Counted from the first letter of the stretch, positions 41,801 to 49,110 are shown. The stretch is DNA of 64,000 nucleotides from Symbiodinium natans (GCA_905221605.1 CAJNDS010000259.1:38813-102812), one strand, 5' to 3'. The notes: generated by a model not told the origin, from the sequence alone. Program-made: numbers and translations.

Positions 41801-44127
41801 GGAGGGCGCGGAGGGCGCGGAGGGAGGGCGCGGAGGTGCGCGGAGGGCGCGAGGGCGCGGAGGGCGCGGAGGGCGCGGAGGGCGCGGAGGGCGCGGAGGG
41901 CGCGGAGAGCGCGGAGGGACGCGGAGGGCGCCGAGGGCGCGGAGGGCGGCGGAGGGCGCGGAGGGTGCGCACGGAGGGCGTTAGGTGACTACCCCATCGT
42001 CTTGTCCGCATGTGACTCTCGTGCCCATCGACCGAATGCTCCCCGTCCGCGCTCCCCCCCATCCTTGTTCCCGAACCCGTGCGTCAACCTGACGTCCATG
42101 CATGGTCCGCCACGCCCCTCCCAGCAAAATTTTCCGACCCCCCTCCCTTGACCGTGTCGTCTCCGTGGCCTCCCGTCTTTTTTCATTCCGTCATCCCACC
42201 GTCCTCCGTTGACCGTCTCCTCTTCGTGGCCTCTTTCACCAGAAAGCGATCCGATAGAACGCCTTCCGCGTTGAAGCGCCAAACGAGAACCCAATCCCAC
42301 AGAGGTCCCAGGTTTGCGAAAACAAAGAGCACGCGCAGAATAGACGTTAAGTGTCCAAGGCACCCCTACCCCCCCCCCCCCCACCCCCCCCCCCTACCCC
42401 CCCCCCCCTCCCCCCCCTGCCCCCCCCCCCCCCCCCCCCCACCCCCCCCCACCCCCCCCCCCACCCCCCCCCCCCCCCCCCCCAGCCCCCCCCCCCCCCC
42501 CCCCCCCAACAGGAACCGCAAACAAAATCACCAAACCCCATACCTTAAACTTGTTCTCCTGCGGGGTCGGCGGCTTGAGGTTTAGGGTTTGGGGATCTAC
42601 TTCCCTCCCAAGTACCAACCGACCAAACGCTTACTTGTAGCGAGGCAGGGTGCCAGATGTCCAGCTCCACCATCTCTTGTTCCTCGTCGTCTCTGTCACC
42701 TGGCGGCAATGCTAGGTGCTAGGGGATAGGATTAATTAGGGGGAATCAGGGCCCTGTTTAAGAGAGCCAGAAGAGTTAAGAAGGGTTCCCCGTTAAGGGC
42801 CTCCCCCCCTATCCTGCCTAGGAAATGCAGTAACACCCAGGACCTAAGGACTTGCCGCCAACCCTGTTCTCTCATTCCGCGAAAACCCTAAAGAGCGACA
42901 AGTAGGCGCTGCGAACTCTCCTCATTACTGCTAGAAACACGTCAAGAATGTCCACTACTGCACACATGCTTGAACGATCCGCCAAGCGTTCAGGTGAACG
43001 GACCATAGAATCCCTGAACTGACCTCTTAACGCTTCAGTCTCAACACTGCAGTAACAAAAACGGCCCGCGCAGCAAACACTTGCCAATAGTGCAGGGAAA
43101 AAAAGTACCTTGAAGTTAGCTAGATGCTAAGATCTTCCGGTGCATTGCAATGAGGCAAGCCAAGCTTCACGCCAAGCTATGTCCACTCACCCAAAGGACG
43201 TAGGGAAAAAGAGTACAGGGGAACCTGTTGAAAGAGTTGATAGAGGCTTTTTTGGGCGGCAGACACCGGAAACCTCTTTCTAAAAAACATTCACCATACC
43301 CCAAACCCGTACCTTTTAACCTATATGAAGTATAATATAAGGGAGTCTAAGGGAGGATTTTACCATACCCCTTAATTTCTGTTAAGGGGTATGCCCTAGG
43401 TGTATGTTGAAAATTTCTTAGACTCTTGGGCCTGAGGGGCTTCAGGGCGCGAAGAAGAAACCCTAGCCCTACGAGGCTGCCTGGCCCCACTCCGAGGCGG
43501 CCCTGGTTGCCGAGGCCCGTCGTGTAGACTTCCTAGGAGTTGCCAAGCAGCTGGGGGGGGCGGGGGCGGATTAGGGTTTAGGGTTTAGGGTTTAGGGTTT
43601 AGGGTTCAGGGTTCAGGGTTCAGGGTTTAGGGTTTAGGGTTTAGGGTTTAGGGTTTAGGGTTTAGGGTTTAGGGTTTAGGGTTTAGGGTTTAGGGTTTAG
43701 GGTCAAAGCTGAAGATGGCGCTTGCCTTTTTGTAGCTCATTGAGGGCAAGCCCGCTGCTACGGAAACCTCCTGCTGCTTATTCCGGCACATGCAGGGCTT
43801 CGATGTTTGCTGGTAAAGGAGCCCCCCCCCTTTCTTGGGCTGGGGTGCCCTGGGGCTTCAGGCTACCAATGAGGACTTGCACATTGCTGCGAGGAGGTTC
43901 ACCGCGAAGCCTTCCTCTTTCCGGCAAGGCACGTACCCGAAGGCATCGGACGACTGGTTCTTTTTCAAAAACACGGTGTGGTTTGTCCCACAATGCACCT
44001 GAGACAACACAGCTTTGGGACCCCCAGATTTGGTAAGGCCTTGGGAATCCAGAGCCCTGGCCTCATGGACGCCGCTCCCGAACTTTCCCTTGCGCTTTGG
44101 CAAAAGCTGGCGTTTGCCCTCTGGCTC
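20785..44127 (-). CDS. large RCC1-repeat (beta-propeller) protein, gene span
   Basis: The exons below, read right to left, repeatedly spell the RCC1 blade: V..VaaG..HslaL...G.lyaWG.n..GqLG...P..V..L. Examples: [15 protein letters not shown] joined to [54 protein letters not shown] joined to [11 protein letters not shown]. From 35.3 to 20.8 kb almost all exon junctions agree in phase, which chance would not give. At least 10 blades are visible, so two propellers or a HERC-like multi-propeller are possible. RCC1 domains act in Ran nucleotide exchange, ubiquitin ligases and many scaffolds; no HECT, kinase or membrane domain was found, so the function is open. One intron contains the msrA gene. 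Right of 35.7 kb some exons are ambiguous and the 5' end is not defined. Confidence 0.65.
20981..21046 (-). CDS. RCC1 blade exon
   Basis: 66 nt, phase 0, acceptor CCTCAG, donor GC (GCGGGT). It encodes [22 protein letters not shown], a textbook G-lyaWG-n-GrLG turn. Confidence 0.75.
21345..21455. repeat. TTTAGGG array
   Basis: About 15 perfect heptamers directly right of the 20981-21046 exon block. Confidence 0.95.
21475..21534 (-). CDS. RCC1 blade exon
   Basis: 60 nt, phase 0, acceptor CCCCAG, donor GC (GCTTTT). [20 protein letters not shown] leads directly into ESGDVCAWG. Confidence 0.75.
21653..21762. mobile_element. inverted-repeat element, family D, copy 1
   Basis: gggtttccgaattaggggtacc at the left pairs imperfectly with gggtcccttgttttcgtaaaccc at the right. 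The ends match the element at 53296-53376. Confidence 0.45.
22122..22202 (-). CDS. RCC1 blade linker exon
   Basis: 81 nt, phase 0, acceptor CAGCAG, donor [33 protein letters not shown] supplies the P..V.LL...I part of a blade. Confidence 0.7.
22805..22852 (-). CDS. RCC1 blade exon
   Basis: 48 nt, phase 0, acceptor TCCCAG, donor [22 protein letters not shown] is a near-consensus RCC1 motif. Confidence 0.8.
23164..23264. mobile_element. short inverted-repeat element, family B
   Basis: Arms ggattcccccttatact/agtatgagggggaacatccc with a diverged middle. Member of the family at 30251, 31667 and 39159. It sits 3' of msrA in the RCC1 intron. Confidence 0.65.
23569..24447 (-). CDS. msrA: peptide methionine sulfoxide reductase A, plastid/secretory presequence
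   Basis: A single-exon frame of 292 codons starts at the first ATG (24445-24447); codons further upstream in frame are TTG-initiated only. Residues 1-17 form a signal peptide ending before WMAPP. Residues about 18-60 are a transit-like stretch. Residues 63-77 ([11 protein letters not shown]) are a second hydrophobic segment ending in AASAS. The MsrA domain follows: GCFW with the catalytic Cys94, YAGG, GHTEVV and [11 protein letters not shown], all family hallmarks; a Cys near the end could resolve the disulfide. MsrA reduces methionine-S-sulfoxide in oxidised proteins. The presequence fits a dinoflagellate-type plastid import signal or thylakoid lumen targeting. The C-terminus TDEL resembles an ER retention signal, so ER residence is an alternative. 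The gene is nested in an RCC1 intron. Confidence 0.88.
   Translation of the reverse strand: MMRQKLVLLLLPGAVAWMAPPATESIATDQAYKPQGSFLPHLRGAEFASQDVESSSMPTWARTSLAAAAVFLAVLSYPRAASASNVNIYMGQGCFWHLQHEVVKQEATLSRLAGEVTGVSGYAGGKEVGGNGEVCYHNRQMAPDYGRMGHTEVVSVSVPEENVGDFTKAYFDAASKYPFGRADPQDFGSEYRSAIGIPGGVDGPLFKAVEAANAGRFELLRGQGNDDDTVGTKKVWVYDSNKFPFHQAEIYHQFHDDMLERYSEKYHSLKKLLVSQGTIRKVACPDQSTDEL
25209..25298 (-). CDS. RCC1 blade exon
   Basis: 90 nt, phase 0, acceptor GCCCAG, donor GC (GCAAGC). [30 protein letters not shown], where [10 protein letters not shown] is the V..vecG motif. The intron after it, 25208-22853, contains msrA. Confidence 0.75.
25691..25744 (-). CDS. RCC1 blade exon
   Basis: 54 nt, phase 0, acceptor GCTGAG, donor [24 protein letters not shown] carries the lylWG core. 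Confidence 0.7.
26530..26643. repeat. TTTAGGG array
   Basis: About 16 units, preceded by a tttgggg/cttgggg block. Confidence 0.95.
26984..27082 (-). CDS. RCC1 blade exon
   Basis: 99 nt, phase 0, acceptor GCTCAG, donor GC (GCAAAG). [33 protein letters not shown] spans a WtFGnG turn and the next blade's IASGAS. Confidence 0.75.
27344..27406 (-). CDS. RCC1 blade exon
   Basis: 63 nt, phase 0, acceptor GCTCAG, donor [27 protein letters not shown], a clear V.CGa.stavv strand pair. Confidence 0.75.
27583..27659 (-). CDS. linker exon of the RCC1 protein
   Basis: 77 nt after CTCTAG, donor GC (GCAGCG). [25 protein letters not shown] is a Pro-rich loop. Phases match both neighbours. Confidence 0.6.
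27700..27816 (-). CDS. RCC1 blade exon
   Basis: 117 nt after GCCAG, donor [44 protein letters not shown]. The split Gly codon closes with the exon at 28322. Confidence 0.7.
28322..28381 (-). CDS. RCC1 blade exon
   Basis: 60 nt after ACTCAG, canonical donor [25 protein letters not shown], the P..VptL.rVqmVaaG strand. Confidence 0.75.
30040..30109 (-). CDS. RCC1 blade exon
   Basis: 70 nt after GTCGCAG, donor [29 protein letters not shown], a consensus blade turn; CCCTAAA lies on its left and TTTAGGG on its right. Confidence 0.78.
30251..30351. mobile_element. short inverted-repeat element, family B, diverged
   Basis: Begins ttgggacgttcccccttctg and ends with ggggcacatcccaa; arms imperfect. 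It lies in the intron between the 30463 and 30040 exons. Confidence 0.55.
30463..30507 (-). CDS. RCC1 micro-exon with GA donor
   Basis: 45 nt, phase 0, acceptor GGCAG, donor GA (AAG|GAGCCA). [15 protein letters not shown] joins into ELWSWG of the next exon. Confidence 0.6.
30599..30683 (-). CDS. RCC1 blade exon
   Basis: Phase 0 start after [27 protein letters not shown], a strong RCC1 strand ([13 protein letters not shown]). The 3' end is approximate. A Cys-rich chance frame overlaps in another phase. Confidence 0.6.
31009..31061 (-). CDS. RCC1 linker exon
   Basis: 53 nt after TTGGAG, donor [23 protein letters not shown] completes LGFG-DDA...P with the upstream exon. Confidence 0.65.
31667..31773. 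mobile_element. short inverted-repeat element, family B, diverged
   Basis: accccttataccctatactaa at the left and ctcagggggaacatcc at the right; left terminus eroded. Confidence 0.45.
31863..31898 (-). CDS. RCC1 micro-exon with GA donor
   Basis: 36 nt after ACCCAG, donor GA (G|GAGGAC). [11 protein letters not shown], the invariant WG...GQLG turn. It is one of the smallest exons and in phase on both sides. Confidence 0.7.
32494..32575 (-). CDS. RCC1 blade exon
   Basis: 82 nt after GCAGCAG, donor GC (G|GCGGCC). [27 protein letters not shown], a consensus strand pair ending exactly before GWG. Confidence 0.78.
32697..32826. repeat. TTGAGGG variant array
   Basis: About 18 units of gggttga, homogenised away from TTTAGGG; Thr-Leu-Asn-Pro-Gln repeats in the minus frame are an artefact. 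Confidence 0.95.
33118..33205 (-). CDS. acidic linker exon of the RCC1 protein
   Basis: 88 nt after GCGCAG, donor [35 protein letters not shown]. Phases match both sides. Confidence 0.65.
33264..33369. mobile_element. inverted-repeat element, family C
   Basis: Perfect 15-bp termini cccctgggaggatcc / ggatcctcccagggg around a 76-bp unique middle. Single copy seen. Confidence 0.55.
33482..33546 (-). CDS. Pro/Ala linker exon, donor from telomere-like repeat
   Basis: 65 nt after CTGAAG, ending [31 protein letters not shown]. Phases match both sides. Confidence 0.6.
33760..33790 (-). CDS. micro-exon of the RCC1 protein
   Basis: 31 nt after CTGCAG, donor GC (GCTAAG). [10 protein letters not shown]. 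Longer read-through frames exist, but this boundary satisfies both phases. Confidence 0.5.
34246..34319 (-). CDS. RCC1 blade exon
   Basis: 74 nt after CGGCAG, donor GC (GCAGCC). [24 protein letters not shown], a textbook RCC1 motif, between CCCTAAA (left) and TTTAGGG (right) arrays. Confidence 0.8.
34335..34695. repeat. TTTAGGG array
   Basis: One of the longest arrays, about 50 units, immediately upstream of the 34246-34319 exon acceptor. Confidence 0.95.
34868..34904 (-). CDS. RCC1 micro-exon with GA donor
   Basis: 37 nt after CCGAG, donor GA (GAGCCT). [12 protein letters not shown] joins to EKGELYAWG to give an uninterrupted blade. Confidence 0.7.
35305..35327 (-). CDS. 23-nt micro-exon of the RCC1 protein
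   Basis: Acceptor CCCAAG, donor GC (GCAACC). VADRRVR plus AG, completed to Arg by the next exon (RIAAGMFHS). The small size makes it tentative. Confidence 0.4.
35669..35725 (-). CDS. RCC1-like exon
   Basis: 57 nt after GGCAG, donor [25 protein letters not shown] matches the V..valGst.aslaV strand. An intervening blade turn before 34.9 kb was not found. Confidence 0.5.
36038..36126 (-). CDS. RCC1-like blade exon
   Basis: 89 nt after GCCGAG, canonical donor [35 protein letters not shown]. It lies inside a long plus-strand chance frame (35493-36557). Confidence 0.55.
36873..36939 (-). CDS. RCC1 blade exon
   Basis: 67 nt after CTCGAG, donor [28 protein letters not shown], a typical LGGFHSLFL strand between opposed arrays. 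Confidence 0.65.
37173..37220 (-). CDS. linker exon of the RCC1 protein
   Basis: 48 nt, phase 0, acceptor CTGCAG, donor GC (GCAGTG). [16 protein letters not shown], in phase with [10 protein letters not shown]. Confidence 0.5.
37230..37560. repeat. (AT)n/(AC)n/(GTACAT)n low complexity
   Basis: Alternating purine-pyrimidine sequence; Tyr/Ile repeat frames are artefacts. Confidence 0.9.
37628..37705 (-). CDS. RCC1-like blade exon, GA donor
   Basis: 78 nt, phase 0, acceptor GGCCAG, donor GA (GACTGA). [26 protein letters not shown], a diverged WsFe..GslG turn. Confidence 0.5.
37720..37850. repeat. CCCTAAA array
   Basis: About 18 units on the plus strand, to the right of the 37628 exon: an exception to the polarity rule. 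Confidence 0.95.
38383..38527 (+). CDS. plus-strand exon candidate, Cys-rich
   Basis: 145 nt between TTTGCAG and GTAAGG. It encodes [20 protein letters not shown] and later [12 protein letters not shown], a possible zinc knuckle. Both sites are canonical, but no partner exon was identified and the minus strand is also open here. Confidence 0.35.
38685..38836 (-). CDS. RCC1 blade exon, 3' end or frame uncertain
   Basis: After CCTAG the frame reads [41 protein letters not shown]. Beyond PDTRQK the RCC1-like sense continues better in another frame ([14 protein letters not shown]), so a frameshift or an unrecognised splice is possible. Confidence 0.65.
39045..39133 (-). CDS. RCC1 blade exon
   Basis: 89 nt after ATTCAG, donor GC (GCTTGA). 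[29 protein letters not shown]. The 3' phase fits the exon at 38836. Confidence 0.75.
39159..39261. mobile_element. short inverted-repeat element, family B, best copy
   Basis: 27-bp arms ttgggatgttcccccttatg.. and complement, one mismatch, total 103 bp. No ORF. It lies in the RCC1 intron between the 39427 and 39045 exons. Confidence 0.8.
39427..39489 (-). CDS. RCC1 blade exon
   Basis: 63 nt, phase 0, acceptor AAGCAG, donor [27 protein letters not shown] joins to VFAWGNG. Opposed arrays lie on both sides. Confidence 0.8.
39545..39715. repeat. TTTAGGG array with TTTGGGG block
   Basis: About 24 units right of the 39427-39489 exon. Confidence 0.95.
40008..40130 (-). CDS. RCC1 blade exon
   Basis: 123 nt, phase 0, acceptor CCGAG, donor [47 protein letters not shown]. 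The full turn and linker are in one exon. Confidence 0.75.
40278..40368 (-). CDS. RCC1 blade exon
   Basis: 91 nt after GCGCAG, donor GTTGCC. Its end [16 protein letters not shown] joins DGRLYAWG. A second frame in the same bases reads [16 protein letters not shown], also RCC1-like, so a frameshift is possible. Confidence 0.6.
40505..40880. repeat. (GATATATA)n microsatellite
   Basis: About 45 units of an 8-bp gatatata motif. Confidence 0.95.
40927..41017 (-). CDS. exon with RCC1-like end
   Basis: 91 nt after ATTGAG, donor [36 protein letters not shown]. It is flanked by CCCTAAA and TTTAGGG. The phase with 40368 is not resolved. Confidence 0.45.
41458..41985. repeat. GGGCGCGGA minisatellite
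   Basis: 9-bp unit (gagggcgcg) with indels over about 530 bp. All long frames here (Arg/Gly/Ala) are repeat artefacts. Confidence 0.95.
42365..42508. repeat. poly-C tract with A/T interruptions
   Basis: About 140 bp almost wholly C; poly-Pro/poly-Gly frames are artefacts. Confidence 0.95.
42887..43046 (-). CDS. exon, unrecognised helical segment
   Basis: 160 nt after CTGCAG, donor [53 protein letters not shown]. Not RCC1; it may be a separate domain or gene. Confidence 0.45.
43343..43425. mobile_element. inverted-repeat element, family E
   Basis: Outer gagtctaa/ttagactc and a perfect inner 12-bp pair cataccccttaa/ttaaggggtatg. No ORF. It lies between exons. Confidence 0.5.
43473..43532 (-). 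CDS. RCC1 blade exon
   Basis: 60 nt, phase 0, acceptor TCCTAG, donor [26 protein letters not shown], a consensus turn. Confidence 0.75.
43570..43705. repeat. TTTAGGG array
   Basis: About 19 units between the 43473 and 43726 exons. Confidence 0.95.
43726..43770 (-). CDS. RCC1 blade exon
   Basis: 45 nt, phase 0, acceptor AGCAG, donor GC (GCAAGC). [15 protein letters not shown] leads into [11 protein letters not shown]. Confidence 0.6.
43933..44127 (-). CDS. RCC1-like exon with basic linker
   Basis: 195 nt, phase 0, acceptor CGCCAG, donor [26 protein letters not shown] and later [19 protein letters not shown], the V.CG.nHtvfL strand. It is the most upstream confident RCC1 exon. Confidence 0.6.
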
Positions 44128-46599
44128 CTGGCGAGAGGCTTCCCACACCAGACCCCCAAAACACCTCAAAGCCGAAAACAATCACCCCCAAATCTAAACC
44201 GAAAACCGGACCCTCAACCCTTCCTCATCTGCCCTGGCCCGATCATCCAATTTGGACTTCTGGCCGTGGACATTGTACCTCGGGCTCGGGATCCCAAAGG
44301 GCTGGAATGGACGCTAAGTGTCAGGTCGACTGAGGTTTGGTCTCTACTTTAGGGTTTTAGGGTTTTGGGGCTTTAGGGTCTTAGGGCTTTAGGGTTTTTA
44401 GGGTTTTAGGGTTTAGGGCTTAGGGTTTAGGGTTTCGGGACGATTCTTTTATAGTCTAGTTCAGGACCATGAGCCATGATTTAGAGCTATCCCTTCTCCC
44501 TGCAACTCCAGCAATCAAAACCCCAAAAACCCAACTAGACCCGCCACAAACCTTTAGACCTCCAGACTGCAGCGTTGGAAAGCCCTGTGTTCGGAGACAA
44601 GCCGCTGGTTGCGGCCCCAAACCCAGGCCTGGCAGAAGAGGAGTGCTGTTAGTGTCAGGTAAGGTAAAAAACATGTGTTTGCGAAGTCTTGGACCCTAGC
44701 AGGGCACTTAAAGGGGTGTCCTTAAAGGGCCTTCCCAACCTGAGGTCAGGCCTCCGTTTCTCGGCTGACGGCCGCGGAGTGGTAGAAGCCGCACGCCTTG
44801 AACTCTGACTGGTGGGCTCGCTGGGGTTTTGCGGGGCCTCGCTGAAGGAACGTCCGGGGTTGAGTTCGAAATTCGAGTGGTTTTTGAAGGAATTCTCCCA
44901 GTACATCGGCACCCAAACAAGAAGGTGATTTGAATGTAGAACCACCCCTGCCCACCCCTGGCCCACCCCTGGCCACCCCTCTGTGGCGTTCAATCCAGGC
45001 CCTGTAGGGTTTCAGAGGCGGGGGCCTGCTCAGGGGTCCTAAACCCTAAACCCTAAACCCTAAACCCTAAACCCTAAACCCTAATCGGTGCGGTCACGGC
45101 ACTATTCGCTGCGGCTCCTCCACCCATGCATCTTTCTGGGCCTGCACAGGGCTCCGGACTTGGGCTTCGGGAACTTCGGGGATCTGAACGGCACGACTAC
45201 GTTCGAAGCCCTAGCCGCTAGAATCTTCTGAGGGCTCGAAAGCATTAAGTTCTAAGGTCTCAAGGCAAGAAACTCCGCACAGAGCCGGGATGAAACGGAG
45301 GCCGGCACTGGTCCCAGAAAGAACTTTCCAGCCCCAACCGAATCTAAGAGAGCTGGTCAGTCCAGAAATGCTACTTGGAACCGTGAAGCAAAGTCGAGTC
45401 GATTTGGCTGCTTGCATAAGGGATTGCATACGTCACGTCAACCTAACTCTCACTCACTGCCAAACAAGGCTAACCGTTTCGTCTCGTCGAGTCCGGCAGG
45501 GTTGCAATCACATGGGCAGTCTATGCCACGCCTGCACGGCATCACCCGCAATCGACAAGGCGGGTCGCGACATCCAAGAGAGTGAAACGCTGAATGCCCT
45601 AAGTGTGAGACAGTGGATGAAGGAGGAGGGGGTTTACGGCTTACGAGTATGATGATCATGCAGTGGGGAATGCCGCATCCAAAGCCAGGATAGGATGTTG
45701 GTCGCTCCCTGAATCCTGCCTGTGTTTGTAACAGGCACCTACAGCCAGCTACTGTAGCAGCCCAAAGTTGACAGTGTCAAGGGAGGCACTGCAGATCATT
45801 GGTTTGGCCAAGGTTGACCGCGACCTGAATTGTCTTCACCATGAAGTACGATACACTATACACCTCTGGGGGAGCTGACGCTCTGACGCGTTCAGCCATC
45901 AGAACACGATTCTGAGCCCTGAAAGGCCGATGTGTGTGGGGCGTTTGCTTCCGGGGGTCGGAAGTACTCAGAGGAAGTGGTCCGAACCCTAAACCCTAAA
46001 CCCTCAGTGGCTCGCGACAAGCCCTTTTCTCCTTGCTACCCGCAGCCAGAGCATGGCACCGCAATGCTCCGACCTCTCATATAGCCCGTTTTGCGGCGGT
46101 ACCCTGAACCCTAAACCCTAAACCCCAAACCTTAAACCCCAAACCCTGAAAACACAAACCATAGCCGAACCCTAAACCCTAAACCCTAATCACCTCCACC
46201 ACCCCCCCCCAAAAAAAAAAACAAAATGACTACTACTAATAATGATAATAATGGCTGACAATAAGAAGAAGAAGAAGAAGAATCATAATAATAATATTAA
46301 TAATAATGATGATGATGATGATAATAATAACTAATAGGATTAATAGCAAAAATAATATTACTCATACTCGCAAGAATACTCAGAATCGTAGTAATAATAA
46401 ATATAGCAATGAACAAACCATGCTTTTGGGCTTCAGGGCTTCGGTGGTTTCGGATGCGACTGCCAGGACCGATTGCCCAAAGAAAGGCTACCCCAATTAA
46501 ACCTCGAAAATATGACAAATCCTCATCATCTTAGAAAACCCCCTTACACCCTAAACCCTAAACCCTGAACCCTGAACCCTAAACCCTGAACCCCTTATC
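44128..46599. other. stretch with weak coding candidates only
   Basis: It holds a minus frame around 44.7-44.95 kb (NSFKNHSNFELNPGRSFSEA), an ATG plus frame of 120 codons (45290-45652) and an (AAT/GAT)n tract at 46.23-46.40 kb. None has two-sided splice or domain support. Confidence 0.4.
45290..45652 (+). CDS. 120-codon ATG frame, plus strand, doubtful
   Basis: The frame has an ATG start and 120 codons without family resemblance; it includes CHACTASP. The opposite strand is also open. It is listed because it is one of few ATG-initiated plus frames of ordinary composition. Confidence 0.2.
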   Translation: MKRRPALVPERTFQPQPNLRELVSPEMLLGTVKQSRVDLAACIRDCIRHVNLTLTHCQTRLTVSSRRVRQGCNHMGSLCHACTASPAIDKAGRDIQESETLNALSVRQWMKEEGVYGLRV

Positions 46600-46665
46600 G
46601 CGGAACTTCGAGCTTTCAGGATGGGAAAGGGAGAGGTAGGAGCCAAAGGCGAAACGGCCGTGCGG
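46600..46665 (-). CDS. RCC1-like exon, upstream group
   Basis: 66 nt, phase 0, after TCTGAG, GA donor (GATAAG). PHGRFAFGSYLSLSHPESSK FR, a weak G.fafG turn, bracketed by CCCTAAA and TTTAGGG. Confidence 0.4.
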
Positions 46666-47363
46666 CTCAGAAGTCCAGATCCTCACCCTCCGGAGCTTTG
46701 GAGGGTTTTGGGTTTAGGGTTTAGGGTTTAGGCTTTAGGGTTCAGGGTTGTGTAGGGTGTAGGCTTCAGGGTTTAGGGTTTGGGGGTTTGGGGGGTTTGG
46801 GGGGTCTGGGGGGTTTTGGGGGGTTTTCGGGGGTTTGGGGGGTTTGGGGGGTTTGGGGGGTTTGGCGGTTTGGGGTGTGAGAGAAATTAGAAAGGGGGTT
46901 AGGAGGGTTAGGAGGGTTAGGAGGGTTAGGGGGGTTAGGGGGGTTAGGGGGGTTAGGGGCGTTAGGGGTGTTAGGGGTGTCGGGGGGGTCAGCGGGGTTA
47001 GGGGGGTTAAGTGGCTCATGTCGATTTTGGGAGGGCTTCGGAGGAAGTGGATGTGTTCTGTCCTTTTCATACGGCGTTTGGACGAGGGGCCTTTAGGTTG
47101 GATGTAGCTTGCCTTTTCCACCCAGGCGGTCTCAGGGGTGAAAGTTATTGGAATGCCAATCCCCTTCACGCATCCTTCTCCTACCTTCTGGCACCTGAAG
47201 ACCACAAACCACACCCGAACCCTAAACCCTAACCCTAAACCCTGAAACCACAAACCACAGCCGAACCCTCCTCGACCCTAAACCCTAAACCCTAAGCCCT
47301 AAACCCAAAACCCTAGACCCTAAAGCCTAAACCCTGAACCCAGAACACTGAACCCTAAACCAC

Positions 47364-47457
47364 CGGCCTCCTTCGCTGCCCCCTCCTTCGGTGCCTCCTT
47401 CGGCGCCTCTTTCGCTGCTTCTTTCGGTGTTTCCTTGCCCTCGCGGCTGCGGCTCGC
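47364..47457 (-). CDS. Lys/Glu/Pro/Ala-repeat exon
   Basis: 94 nt after CGTCAG, donor GTGGTT. It contains ETPKEAAKEAPKEAPKEG, a low-complexity charged linker. Bracketed by opposed arrays. Confidence 0.5.
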
Positions 47458-47740
47458 CTGACGGCTCACGAAAAGCAGGGTTTAGGGTTTAGGGTTTAGG
47501 GTTTAGGGTTTAGGGCTTAGGGCTTAGGGCTTAGGGCTTAGGGCTTAGGGATTTTAGGACCTAGGGCTTTTAGGGTTTAGGGTCTAGGGTTTAGGGTTTA
47601 GGGCTTAGGGTCTAGGGTCTAGGGTTTAGGGGTTTTTGTGGCTGACGATCTTGGGTTGCCGTGCAACGTACTTTGTGGTCACAGGGTAACTTGTGATCTT
47701 GTGGGACTCTTGCATCTCAGTGTTTACGGGTAGTCGCAAA

Positions 47741-49110
47741 GTAGCAAATATCAGTCGTCATCACAAGTCACTCGACACACACACATCTCCCGCCAAGCGA
47801 AGCGGGCGGTGCAAAAGCAAGTCATGCAACGCACGTGAAAGCCTGGGCATCAGTACAGATCTTGGTTGGAGTCTTTCTCACAGCTCCGCAAAGCTCTAAA
47901 GTAGCAAATATCGGTCGTCATCACATGCCACTCGACACACACATCTCCCGCCAAGCGAAGCGGGCGGTGCAAAAGCAAGTCATGCAACGCACGGGAAAGA
48001 CTGGGCATCAGTACAGATCTTGGTTGGCGTCTTTCTCACAGCTCCGCAAAGCTCTAAAGTAGCAAATATCGGTCGTCATCACAATCCACTCGACACACAC
48101 ATCTCCATGCAAACGGGGCGGTGCAACGCAAGTCATGCAACGCACGTGAAAGACTGGGCATCAGTACAGATCTTGGTTGGAGTCTTTCTCACAGCTCCGC
48201 AAAGCTCTAAAGTAGCAAATATCGGTCGTCATCACAAGTCACTCGACACACACATCTCCCGCCAAAAGAAGCGGGCGGTGCAAAAGCAAGTCATGCAACG
48301 CATGTGAAAGACTGGGCATCAGTACAGATCTTGGTTGGAGTCTTTCTCACAGCTCCGCAAAGCTCTAAAGTAGCAAATATCGGTCGTCATCACATGCCAC
48401 TCGACACACACATCTCCCGCCAAGCGAAGCTGGCGGTGCAAAAGCAAGTCATGCAACGCACGGGAAAGACTGGGCATCAGTACAGATCTTGGTTGGAGTC
48501 TTTCTCACAGCTCCGCAAAGCTCTAAAGTAGCAAATATCGGTCGTCATCACAAGCCACTCGACACACACATCTCCCGCCAAGCGAAGCGGGCGGTGCAAA
48601 AGCAAGTCATGCAACGCACGGGAAAGACTGGGCATCAGTACAGATCTTGGTTGGCGTCTTTCTCACAGCTCCGCAAAGCTCTAAAGTAGCAAATAACGGT
48701 CGTCATCACAAGCCACTCAAAAGACATGTCTCCCGACATGCAAAACGGGCAGTTAAACGCAAGTCATGCAACGCAAGTCATGCGTGGAAGAATGGGCATC
48801 AGTACAGATCTTGGTTGGAGTCTTTCTCACAGCTCCGCAAAGCTCTAAAGTAGCAAATATCGGTCGTCATCACAATCCACTCAGAAAGACATGCCTTCAC
48901 TCATGGGTCACGCAAGCCACGCACTGAAAAGGCTGAAGTCTGTCCACAGCTCCGCGCAGCTCTCTGAAGTGGTAAATATCAGATATCAGTCGTCATCAAC
49001 CACAGTACATGTTGTGCGAGATGCCAAAGGGTGGTGCAATGCAAGTCACGGAAAGGAACAGGCGTTGGCTGTAACTCCAGCTCACAGCTCCACAAAGGTC
49101 TCAAGTAGCA
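47741..49110. repeat. satellite, about 158-bp monomer
   Basis: The marker gtagcaaatatcggtcgtca recurs at 47741, 47901, 48059, 48212, 48370, 48528, 48686 and 48850, with degenerate copies near 48969 and 49105. Spacing is mostly 158 bp. Each core unit carries a hairpin (cccgc caagcgaa gcggg), lost or altered in the last units. Because 158 is not a multiple of 3, the ORFs here are artefacts. Confidence 0.9.

Noticed and set aside
41325-42384. Long Arg/Gly/Ala and Pro-rich frames on both strands
   Set aside because: Produced by the 9-bp GGGCGCGGA minisatellite and the poly-C tract; all frames are open because the unit lacks stops.
47693-48853. Series of 66-95 codon frames with common sequence (VGVFLTAPQSSKVANIGRHH)
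   Set aside because: Each is one satellite unit; the 158-bp period breaks the frame every unit.
47741-49110. Tandem tRNA or 5S rRNA genes in the 158-bp units
   Set aside because: No A-box/B-box pair, cloverleaf or 5S internal control region could be found.
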